Origin: Parerythrobacter lutipelagi
GTDB lineage: Bacteria; Pseudomonadota; Alphaproteobacteria; Sphingomonadales; Sphingomonadaceae
Length of the DNA: 64,000 nucleotides
NCBI RefSeq assembly: GCF_005434975.1
Contig: NZ_SKCJ01000002.1
Location: forward strand, 124,001 to 188,000
Reading direction: 5' to 3'
The notes under the pieces were generated by a model. That model saw only the letters and a list, made by a program, of their open reading frames with translations. It was not told the DNA's origin and searched no databases. Each line of letters opens with the position of its first letter. Within the stretch, counting starts at the first letter, position 1. The translations under genes were made by a program, and so were the position numbers. Positions 18,651 through 26,186 of the stretch are shown piece after piece.

Positions 18651-21092
18651 ATGAAGTTCACAAAAATACCGGCTCGGTCGCTGCTGTTTGCTGCGGCGAG
18701 CACTATCCCGTTCGCGGCGCAAGCTCAACCTGTCAGCCCTGAGGGTGCCGAAGAGATCGACGACGATATCATTATCGTTACCGCCACCCGCCGCGAAGGC
18801 ACGGTGCAGGACGTTCCAATCAACATCTCGGCAGTCGGCGGTGCGCAGATCGAAGCACAGGGTCTCGACAATCTGCGCGAAGTCGCCGCCACAGTTCCCG
18901 GTGTCTACATCCTCGACCAGGGCAACCGCGCTGGCACGCCGATTGTCTTCCGCGGCCTCAATGCGACCGGCCTTGGTTCGTTTGACGGCAACAATGATGG
19001 AGGTGGCGCGGTCTCCACCTACGTTGGTGACATTCCGCTCTACGTCGACCTGCGCCTGAACGACATGGAGCGCGTCGAGTTTCTGCTCGGGCCGCAAGGC
19101 ACGCTCTACGGTGCCGGCACGCTCGGGGGGGCGATCCGTTATATCCCGGTGAAGCCGAAGTTCGACGGTATTAGCGGCCAGGTGCGAGCGGATCTCTACA
19201 CCTACAAATCCGGTCACGGGCTTAGCAGCGATACCGGCCTGACGATCAACATTCCGCTGACCAACACCATCGCGTTCCGTGGTTCGATTGATTACACAAA
19301 TGACCGCGGCTTCATCGACTATCCCTATGCCGTGACCAGCAACCCGAACATCCAGACTGTCGGGCTGGTCAACCCTGACGACATCGGCAATCCGGCGAAC
19401 TTCACCCCGCTGCGAGATCTCAATACGGACGATACGCTTTCGGCTCGCGCTGCGCTGCGCTTCAACCCGTCGGATGCGTTTGATGCGACACTGACTTACT
19501 ATTTTCAGGACGCGCGCACCGACGGCCGCCAGTTTTCGCAGTTCCGGTTGAGCAATTTTCCGGTTCAGATCGGCAAATACGAGAACGCTCTGCGCGTGCC
19601 GGAGCCAAACCGCCGGAAAACCCAGCTGGTGGCACTAGAGGCAGAGCTCGACCTCGGATTTGCCAGCCTGGTGTCGGCGACCGGATACTCCGACCATCGG
19701 GAGCTGGGCAACCGCGACCAGACCGATCTGCTGATCACCCTTGAATACAGCTACGAGCAGTTCCCCAACTTCACCGCCTTCACCGAAGAACGCGACAAGA
19801 CGACGATCTTCACACAGGAAGTGCGGCTGGTGTCGGACATCGATGGCCCGCTCAGCTTCATTATCGGCGGTTTCTACAACAAGGAAAAAGTCCGCGCGCT
19901 GAGTACGGAATTCGCGCCGGGCTTCGACCAGTTTGCCGTCGATGAGTTTGGCGGCGTGCAGCTGCGTCCGGATGCGATCGAATATATCGCGCCGTTCAAT
20001 TCCGATCTGCGAGAGGCCGCCGTATTTGGTGAGCTCAGCTTTCAGATCACCGATGCCTGGCAGGTGACGGCGGGCGGACGGTACTATGATTACGATCTGC
20101 AGACGGAAAGCGCAGTTGATCTGCCGCTACTCAACACTGTGTTCTTCGGCGATCCGCAAGACCAGATCATCCTCAATTTCACGCCGGCGAACCAGAAAGA
20201 CAATGGCTTCCTGTTCAAATTCAACACGTCCTACGAATTCACCACTGACGCTCTGCTTTACGCGACCGTCAGCCAGGGTTTCCGTATCGGGAATTCCAAC
20301 GGACTGGACCCATGCGATCCGAACAGCGGCCAGGTGCAGAATATCTGCGGCTTGCCGAACGAGCTCGAATACTCCGCGGACAAGACGACCAATTACGAGA
20401 TTGGCTTCAAGACCCAGTGGATGGATCGCCGACTGACGCTGAACGGCGCGGTCTATTACATCGACTGGAAGGGCCCGCAGGTGGCGTCGGCCACAATCAA
20501 CGGTTCTTCACCCATTACCATCAACGGTGCCGGTGCGGAATCGAAGGGCTTCGAGCTTTATGGTGCGCTGCAGGCAACGGAGCGGCTGAGCTTCCGTGGA
20601 GCTTACAGCTACACCGATGCGCAATTGACCGCCCTTTCTCCATCGCTGCTCAACCTGTTGACGCCTCCGGGCTTTGGCACAAGTCCGGTTGCCGGGCAGG
20701 ACGGCGACCGCTTGCCGGGTTCGCCCAAACACCAGGGCAGTTTCTTCGCTGACTACGAAATGCCTGTGTCAAACGATTGGGACTTGACCCTGAGCTACGG
20801 CATGACCGCGCATTCCGACGTTCTGACGCGTACCGGCAGCCGTGCAGGCGGCCTTGTGTTGCCGGGCTTCGACACGCACAATTTCTCGCTCAACCTGAGC
20901 GACGGCAGCCTGTCGATTACGGCCTATGTCAACAATATCTTCAACGAGTTCGGCGAGACCGGCGTGCGCGGCACGCCGCTGTTCGACCAGTCTGTTTCGG
21001 ATATAAACGGCGATCCGGTGTACACGCGGACTTATGGCACCTTCGTTGCCCCGCCGCGCCAGATCGGCATCCGGGTTCGAAAGGACTTCTGA
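18651..21092 (+). CDS. TonB-dependent outer membrane receptor
   Basis: The 813-residue protein has a signal peptide (about 1-25), a TonB-box-like IIIVTATRRE segment, a plug domain (about 45-155, with VFRGLNATG and LLGPQGTLYGAGTLGG) and a beta barrel ending in the aromatic RVRKDF. It imports a bulky substrate with energy from TonB. The ligand is not evident, although sphingomonads carry many such receptors for plant or algal compounds. A GGACAG site precedes ATG 18651. Its divergent neighbour is the TPR-sulfotransferase. Confidence 0.93.
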   Translation: MKFTKIPARSLLFAAASTIPFAAQAQPVSPEGAEEIDDDIIIVTATRREGTVQDVPINISAVGGAQIEAQGLDNLREVAATVPGVYILDQGNRAGTPIVFRGLNATGLGSFDGNNDGGGAVSTYVGDIPLYVDLRLNDMERVEFLLGPQGTLYGAGTLGGAIRYIPVKPKFDGISGQVRADLYTYKSGHGLSSDTGLTINIPLTNTIAFRGSIDYTNDRGFIDYPYAVTSNPNIQTVGLVNPDDIGNPANFTPLRDLNTDDTLSARAALRFNPSDAFDATLTYYFQDARTDGRQFSQFRLSNFPVQIGKYENALRVPEPNRRKTQLVALEAELDLGFASLVSATGYSDHRELGNRDQTDLLITLEYSYEQFPNFTAFTEERDKTTIFTQEVRLVSDIDGPLSFIIGGFYNKEKVRALSTEFAPGFDQFAVDEFGGVQLRPDAIEYIAPFNSDLREAAVFGELSFQITDAWQVTAGGRYYDYDLQTESAVDLPLLNTVFFGDPQDQIILNFTPANQKDNGFLFKFNTSYEFTTDALLYATVSQGFRIGNSNGLDPCDPNSGQVQNICGLPNELEYSADKTTNYEIGFKTQWMDRRLTLNGAVYYIDWKGPQVASATINGSSPITINGAGAESKGFELYGALQATERLSFRGAYSYTDAQLTALSPSLLNLLTPPGFGTSPVAGQDGDRLPGSPKHQGSFFADYEMPVSNDWDLTLSYGMTAHSDVLTRTGSRAGGLVLPGFDTHNFSLNLSDGSLSITAYVNNIFNEFGETGVRGTPLFDQSVSDINGDPVYTRTYGTFVAPPRQIGIRVRKDF

Positions 21093-21112
21093 CAATTAAC
21101 GACCTATAGCGC

Positions 21113-21145
21113 AAAGGCGCGGCGGAGCGATCCGTCGCGCCTTTT
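21113..21145 (+). terminator. Rho-independent terminator of the TonB receptor gene
   Basis: The 14-base arms AAAGGCGCGGCGGA and TCCGTCGCGCCTTT pair with only one G-T wobble around a GCGA tetraloop and end in a T run, 20 bases after the receptor stop. Confidence 0.88.
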
Positions 21146-21222
21146 GCTATCGGCGCACTATCCGGCGTTGACCTGATTGGACCTCTGCGGCAAATGCCCG
21201 CCTCCGACACAGTGCGGATGAT

Positions 21223-21296
21223 GCGGGTGTAGCTCAATGGTAGAGCAGCAGCTTCCCAAGCTGACGACGAGGGTTCGATTCCCTTCACCCGCTCCA
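21223..21296 (+). tRNA. tRNA-Gly (anticodon CCC)
   Basis: The complete cloverleaf has acceptor arms GCGGGTG/CACCCGC, D stem GCTC/GAGC, anticodon loop TTCCCAA with CCC, T arm with TTCGATT, and an encoded CCA end. The bottom pair of the anticodon stem appears mismatched (G-A). It reads GGG glycine codons. It lies at the left boundary of the AT-richer toxin-like gene patch. Confidence 0.95.
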
Positions 21297-21327
21297 ATCC
21301 ATTTGATCTGAACAAGCAGTCTGTCGC

Positions 21328-21349
21328 GCGGGTGCCCTTTGACACCCGC
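21328..21349 (+). repeat. Hairpin repeating the tRNA-Gly acceptor-stem sequence
   Basis: GCGGGTG (21328-21334) and CACCCGC (21343-21349) form a perfect 7-base stem with an 8-base loop. These are the same heptamers as the acceptor stem of the tRNA-Gly 32 bases earlier. The downstream side CACCCGCTTCAAT matches the tRNA 3' end CACCCGCTCCAAT in 12 of 13 bases. It may be a tRNA processing or termination hairpin, or a decayed attachment-site copy. Confidence 0.4.
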
Positions 21350-21463
21350 TTCAATGCGCAACTATGCTTGATGAAAAGCGAATCAACTAAGGTTCGTATT
21401 TTTACAATTACCGATGCTATTTCCCAAGTATAGTCTGTCCAACGAATTGATCATGAACTTAAG

Positions 21464-21484
21464 GCGGGGCATTTTTTGCCTCGC
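21464..21484 (+). promoter_or_regulatory. Hairpin in the leader of the toxin-like operon
   Basis: GCGGGGCA and TGCCTCGC form an 8-base stem (one G-T pair) around a five-T loop, in an otherwise AT-rich 270-base leader upstream of the ATG at 21570. It may be a leader-RNA structure or an operator. No convincing -35/-10 pair was found. Confidence 0.3.
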
Positions 21485-21569
21485 TGCAAATCGTATTAAC
21501 TCGTCATAAAATAATCGTGTGGGTCGCGATTGAACGGACCGGGATATTCATCCCCAATGGAGACCAAAA

Positions 21570-22814
21570 ATGGCAGACGACGTAAAAACCAAACCAGTGA
21601 ACCCGCCCACTCTTGATCAACAAAAAGCCATTGCTGGCGCATTCATTGCTATTCAGGCGGCGAATAAGCGCATCAGAAGTCAACCCGATGTGCCAAAGAT
21701 TGCTCTGCCAGACTTCGATGGCGTGAACCCCGCCTTGAAAACAGCGCAGGGTAATGCCCAGAACTGGTCGGACAACATTACGGCAGGCATACAGAACCAG
21801 ATGCAGGCCATAGTTGACTACAATCGTCTCTACTCCGGACTTGCTAGCAGCATCAATGCCGCCATCGATGAAATCAAAACGGCGACTGACGAGAATCCGC
21901 CGAGCAGTGGAACGATGACCAATCTTGCCGCAGAGCTACAGGCGCTCCAGCAGCAAGTCGGTTCCCTGCTGTATGGTGACGGAGGCAGCACCAGCGATCC
22001 GAAGGCCACGAGTGCGCTTGGAGTGTACAAGGCGATCACTGCCTATGAGCAGGCGGTGAGCCTCGACGAAAAAGCGTTCAACCATTTCCACGAACTGGCG
22101 ATGAATTCGAGTACCGGCATCGCGGCGGACATCAAAAACAAGCTGGCCGATATCAAGGCCGACAACGAAGCGATCAATTCGGACAGGGCTGTGATCGCCG
22201 GTGGTGCGACCGCGGTTATTGTCGGGATCCTGATTGTAGCGGTCGGAGCACTGCTTGAATTTGAAACCGCGGGCGCTTCCACCGCGATCATCGTAGCTGG
22301 CGCTGTCGTGATTGCCGGTGGGGTGGGGACGTCGATTTACGGCGCAGTCGATCTGGCGAACAAGGAAGCGGATATCGTCAAGAAGACCCAGGAGTTGGCT
22401 ACGGACCGTGCCGAACTCGCGGCTCTCAACACGATCGGCAACACCGCGACCACGATTTCCACACTGACCAGCAGCATTTATACCGCGCTGGAGGAAATCG
22501 TGACGGTTTGGCAGCAGATGGACAACAACCTGTCCAGCGTCGTCAGCGCGCTATCTCTGCCGGAGGCGGATCTGAAGAACTGGATTCAACAGCAGGATCC
22601 AACCAAGAATCCGTCCTACATGGTCATGGGCACGATCTTGGAAGCTTTGTTCAAATCCCCGCAGGCCGATTGGGCGGCCGCTGAGAATACAGCGGAAACT
22701 ATCCTCAATAATCTTGCAAGCACGCAGGAAATGAAACCGAAGATCAAGGGCGATGCGCCGTACCCGACCTACGATGAGGTCGCGGAATTTGCGCGATCAC
22801 ACTCCGGCGCCTGA
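21570..22814 (+). CDS. Putative alpha-helical pore-forming toxin component 1 (membrane-inserting type)
   Basis: The 414-residue protein lacks a signal peptide. It is almost all helical by composition, with amphipathic helices at about 55-135 and 145-205, a strongly hydrophobic double segment at about 207-230 and 234-261, then long helices at 262-330. A helical bundle with a hydrophobic head hairpin at mid-sequence is the layout of HBL/NheB, AhlB and XaxA/YaxA-type alpha pore-forming toxins. The ATG follows a GGAGA site. It is the first of three adjacent genes with the same topology. Hand-counted lines are about 50-52% GC, lower than flanking genes. A tape-measure or other coiled-coil protein is an alternative, but the hydrophobic hairpin argues against it. 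Confidence 0.65.
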   Translation: MADDVKTKPVNPPTLDQQKAIAGAFIAIQAANKRIRSQPDVPKIALPDFDGVNPALKTAQGNAQNWSDNITAGIQNQMQAIVDYNRLYSGLASSINAAIDEIKTATDENPPSSGTMTNLAAELQALQQQVGSLLYGDGGSTSDPKATSALGVYKAITAYEQAVSLDEKAFNHFHELAMNSSTGIAADIKNKLADIKADNEAINSDRAVIAGGATAVIVGILIVAVGALLEFETAGASTAIIVAGAVVIAGGVGTSIYGAVDLANKEADIVKKTQELATDRAELAALNTIGNTATTISTLTSSIYTALEEIVTVWQQMDNNLSSVVSALSLPEADLKNWIQQQDPTKNPSYMVMGTILEALFKSPQADWAAAENTAETILNNLASTQEMKPKIKGDAPYPTYDEVAEFARSHSGA

Positions 22815-22829
22815 CCTGACCCAGATGTA

Positions 22830-22860
22830 GCCTGTCCGGTCTCCAGGATTCCGGACAGGC
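22830..22860 (+). promoter_or_regulatory. Perfect intercistronic hairpin between toxin-like genes 1 and 2
   Basis: GCCTGTCCGG and CCGGACAGGC pair perfectly over 10 bases around an 11-base loop, 15 bases after the stop of gene 1 and 26 before the ATG of gene 2. There is no T run, so it looks more like an RNA stability or partial attenuation element than a full terminator. Confidence 0.55.
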
Positions 22861-22886
22861 ACCTAATCATTACCGAGGAAATCCCT

Positions 22887-23873
22887 ATGCCTGAAGGCTA
22901 TCCCGACGATGCAACCGCCGAAGCCCTTTTGCAGCAATACGCACCCCTAGTGGACTCGTTGTCGGAGCAAACAAAAGAAAGCAGTGCCGGGCAGATTCGT
23001 GCCGCGGCTGCAATGGAATCATCCGCCAATCTCGCGCAGGCAGGCTCCACTGCAGTGACTTTCTCGCAGGCGACTGCAGGGGTCACTCAGGCTCTCAGTC
23101 TTGTTGAACAGGAGATTGGCACGATCCATGGCCTGCCGTGGACATTCACCGGTGAAAACCAGATGGAGACAGCCGCACAAAACATGCAGGCGGCTTTGTC
23201 GCAATGGTCTGGCCTTAAGAAACACATGCCGATGGTGGCGGCTTCGGTCGAGAGGCTGGATCGCTTGACGAAACATGTGGTCAATCAGGCCGATGAGCAG
23301 ACCGTATCGGAAATGTCGAAAAAGCTGGTCGAAGTACTGAACGATATTCAGCCCAAAGCGACCGGTCTGGCTCAAGCTGGCACGACATTTCGCGACGGAG
23401 TTCAGGCTGCTTACCAGTCGGGTGCAAATGCCAACCAGGTCGCCCAAACTGCAATCAATCAGGAAAAGCAGCAAATTGACATGCACATCAAGGACTTGCA
23501 GTCCAGGATCAACAGTCTCAATTCCGCTGGCAGCGTCATTCTGGGTATTGTGACTTTTGGTGGAACAATCATTCACCAGATCATCGAAATCCGGAAGAAA
23601 CAGAGCGAGTTAGGAGCCGAAGAATATCAGCTCATGGTGAACCAGCAGGGCTATCAGGCCGTGCTGGCAGGCTTTTACAACGTGAATACAGCGGTCTCGG
23701 TCCTGCTGGATGTCTTGCAGACGCTCGACAATGCGCTGCAGCAACTTTCCAATCAATTGAACGATGTAATTCAGCAGTCATCGCAGAATCCAGCAGTCGC
23801 GCTGACGTTGCTCAAAGTGTTCGCTGAAGACGTGGCAGCGGCAGCCAATCAAGCAAAAACCATCGGTGGATGA
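22887..23873 (+). CDS. Putative alpha-helical pore-forming toxin component 2
   Basis: The 328-residue protein is rich in Ala, Gln, Ser and Val and predicted mostly helical, with no signal peptide. Long amphipathic helices run from about 30-205. A single hydrophobic head segment lies at about 211-234 (SAGSVILGIVTFGGTIIHQII), followed by a charged turn (EIRKKQSELG) and long helices to residue 325. The topology matches component 1 but with a smaller head, as expected for a partner subunit of a multi-component alpha pore-forming toxin. The ribosome-binding site is GAGGAAATCCCT. The gene is 72 bases downstream of gene 1 and 18 upstream of gene 3. I do not recognise a specific family match. Confidence 0.6.
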   Translation: MPEGYPDDATAEALLQQYAPLVDSLSEQTKESSAGQIRAAAAMESSANLAQAGSTAVTFSQATAGVTQALSLVEQEIGTIHGLPWTFTGENQMETAAQNMQAALSQWSGLKKHMPMVAASVERLDRLTKHVVNQADEQTVSEMSKKLVEVLNDIQPKATGLAQAGTTFRDGVQAAYQSGANANQVAQTAINQEKQQIDMHIKDLQSRINSLNSAGSVILGIVTFGGTIIHQIIEIRKKQSELGAEEYQLMVNQQGYQAVLAGFYNVNTAVSVLLDVLQTLDNALQQLSNQLNDVIQQSSQNPAVALTLLKVFAEDVAAAANQAKTIGG

Positions 23874-23891
23874 AGACTGGGAGACATTACA

Positions 23892-25004
23892 ATGGCAAGC
23901 AATTATCTGGTGCCCGGGGGCGAACTTGGGGCAAGTCTGGCGACCCAATTCAGTCAAATAAACAAGAGCGCTTCGGTGACGCAGGCATGTGCGCAGACGC
24001 TGATCCTGCAATCCCCGATGACCAATGGGCTGCTTGCAACGTTGCCGGAAGATGAGGCTCTTGCCGCGGAACATGCGCGTGAGTATCAGAATGGCGGAGG
24101 TTTTGGCTACGCGAGTGGCACAATCAACACGCTGAAATCCGTGGCTGTTTCTATCGGCGCGTTGCTCGGAAACAGTACCGCGGAATTGGCAGACGAGCTG
24201 GACCTAGCAGACCCGTCAACCGACGATTACAAATCCGATTTGAAGAACTTCCGCTTCGTTCTCGATTCGATCGAATCTGTTGTCAGCACCGATCAAGGGC
24301 GGCAAAACAACTTCACGCGCATGATGAACATGACGTCCGACCTAAGGGTCCTGACGCAGTCGATTGACGATGACTATGTCCGCCTCGAGACGGCCATGCA
24401 GGAAGCCGAAGACCAAAACCTTATCGGCAAGCTGAAGCAACAGCAGGAAGACCTGCAGGCGCAGCTTGCCGAAATCAACGGCCAGATCGCGGCTGGTGCG
24501 GTCGACAAGATTCCCGATGCAATCGCCTTCGGATTTGAAATCGGTTCGTTAGTACTCGGCGGCGAGGTCGCCGGGGGTATCGTCGGTGGTGCAGTCTCCG
24601 TTTACGGCTTTGGGAAAGAAGTCGCGGCTTACAACTCGGAAATCAGCGAAACATACAAGAAGCAGGCCGAGATCGGACGTCAGATCGTGTCTGTCACAAC
24701 TCAGATTGCGACTGACAAAGCCGACTATGCGACGCTAACCTTGTTGGCGGCGCAAATAAAAATCTTCCAGTCTCAGGTCGCTGAAGTCCTTGCCCTGATG
24801 GAAGGTTTTCAGTCGGAACTGAAGAACTGGCTGAGCTCAGTCGATTTGCTTGGCGAATTCAACACGCCTGAAACTGAGGGATTCTTTGGCTCTCAAGTCA
24901 AGTCAGGCGAGCGTTTCTGGTCGCGTTCCGCGACAATGCTTGAACGTTTCGGCACGATCGCAGTGAATACCGGGCCTGACAGATCACTCCTTCATATGGG
25001 CTAG
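23892..25004 (+). CDS. Putative alpha-helical pore-forming toxin component 3
   Basis: The 370-residue protein has no signal peptide. Helices span about 110-200, including a coiled coil of the type LKQQQEDLQAQLAEING at 181-197. A glycine-rich hydrophobic head follows at about 208-240 (AFGFEIGSLVLGGEVAGGIVGG type), then long helices at 242-317 and a polar tail. The head falls at the same sequence position as in components 1 and 2, which strongly suggests that the three genes are diverged paralogues acting together. The ATG is preceded by GGGAGACATTACA. No terminator was seen between its stop and the convergent acyl-CoA dehydrogenase at 25079. Confidence 0.62.
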   Translation: MASNYLVPGGELGASLATQFSQINKSASVTQACAQTLILQSPMTNGLLATLPEDEALAAEHAREYQNGGGFGYASGTINTLKSVAVSIGALLGNSTAELADELDLADPSTDDYKSDLKNFRFVLDSIESVVSTDQGRQNNFTRMMNMTSDLRVLTQSIDDDYVRLETAMQEAEDQNLIGKLKQQQEDLQAQLAEINGQIAAGAVDKIPDAIAFGFEIGSLVLGGEVAGGIVGGAVSVYGFGKEVAAYNSEISETYKKQAEIGRQIVSVTTQIATDKADYATLTLLAAQIKIFQSQVAEVLALMEGFQSELKNWLSSVDLLGEFNTPETEGFFGSQVKSGERFWSRSATMLERFGTIAVNTGPDRSLLHMG

Positions 25005-25078
25005 ACTTGTCCTGTCTCCGGGGATGAATGGCGTTGCGCAAGGGCATGCTCCGCGCTCTGCAATGCTACCTTGTTAGA

Positions 25079-26182
25079 TCAGAGCGTGCCTGTTTTCCGC
25101 AGGTGATACTCCGCATTGCCCAGCAGGGCGTCGTTCGCAAGGATGCGCTTGTGAAAATGGCTGATGCTCAGCTCGTCGGTCATGCCGACGCCGCCATGGG
25201 TCTGGATTGCCGCTTCGCCGATTTCGCGCCCCAGCTTGCCGGTCTGGCCTTTCAGGATCGCGATGTCCTTCGCACCTGACTGGCCTGCATCGATCAGAGC
25301 GGTGGTGTAAAGCAGCGTTGCTCGGGCTTTGCTGTAAGCGATTTTCATGTCTGCCAGCCGGTGCGCGACGGTCTGGAAGGTGCCGATGGCCACACCGAAT
25401 TGCTTGCGGGTGGCAGCATATTCGGCGGTCTGTTTGAGCAGCGCACCCATCGCCCCGACGCTTTCAGCGCACAGGGCCAGAATTGCTCGGTCGAGCAGGC
25501 TGCGCAGTGCAGTTTCGGCGTCGTCGAGGATCAGCGCGTCGGTGGGCAAGGCAACCGTGTCGAAGCGGAGATGGGCTGCCCGCCTGCCATCGATGGTGGC
25601 AAACGGTGTGATGGTGAGGCCGTATGCTGCAGGATCGACTGTCAGCAGCGCAAGTTTGCCGTCCCCGCCTCTTGCCGCGACCACGATCACATCCGCATCC
25701 CTGCCGCTTAGCACCATGCGCTTCTCGCCTGAAAGCGCGAAGCCATCGGCGGTTTTTGCGGCCTTGAGGCCGACCATTGCCGGGTCGGGCGTCCCGGCCC
25801 CTTCTTCGTAGGCCAAGGCGGCTATCGCCTCGCCCGTCATGATCTTTTCGAGCCACTCCGCTGCGCTCGATCCGTCTGGCGCTTTCGCCAGCGCTGCGCC
25901 GCCGAGCATGACCGAAGCGAGATACGGCTCGGCCAGAAGATGCGCGCCGAAAGGTTCGGCAATGGCAATCAGGTCTGCCATCGATCCGCCAAGGCCGCCG
26001 TGGTCCTCTGCAAAAGGCAGGGCAAGCAGGCCGAGTTCTGCGAACTGGCCCCACACGTCGCGCGACCAGCCAGCCTCGGAACGGACAATCGCGTTGCGTT
26101 TGTCAAAGTCGTAATGCTTCAGCAGGAACGCGGATACACTGTCGCGCAGCATCTGCTGTTCGCCGGAGAAGGTGAAATCCAT
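25079..26182 (-). CDS. Acyl-CoA dehydrogenase family protein (shorter partner)
   Basis: This 367-residue flavoprotein has acyl-CoA dehydrogenase features: an N-terminal helical domain, a shortened middle beta domain and a C-terminal helical bundle with ATRKQFGVAIGTFQTVAHRLADM and THGGVGMTDE. ATG 26182, just after the upstream gene's stop, follows GGGAGGGATAAGGTC. Paired genes of about 370 and 400 residues resemble the heteromeric dehydrogenases known from sterol side-chain degradation, where only one subunit is catalytic. That assignment is inference. Confidence 0.85.
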   Translation of the reverse strand: MDFTFSGEQQMLRDSVSAFLLKHYDFDKRNAIVRSEAGWSRDVWGQFAELGLLALPFAEDHGGLGGSMADLIAIAEPFGAHLLAEPYLASVMLGGAALAKAPDGSSAAEWLEKIMTGEAIAALAYEEGAGTPDPAMVGLKAAKTADGFALSGEKRMVLSGRDADVIVVAARGGDGKLALLTVDPAAYGLTITPFATIDGRRAAHLRFDTVALPTDALILDDAETALRSLLDRAILALCAESVGAMGALLKQTAEYAATRKQFGVAIGTFQTVAHRLADMKIAYSKARATLLYTTALIDAGQSGAKDIAILKGQTGKLGREIGEAAIQTHGGVGMTDELSISHFHKRILANDALLGNAEYHLRKTGTL

Positions 26183-26186
26183 GACC

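Noticed and set aside
18561-19217. N-terminal extension of the TPR-sulfotransferase
   Set aside because: It overlaps the TonB receptor N-terminus on the other strand; the TPR domain begins at the ATG at 18560.
25005-25078. Right attachment site for a tRNA-Gly island
   Set aside because: The spacer after the toxin-like genes contains no copy of the tRNA 3' end, so a simple flanked island cannot be shown.
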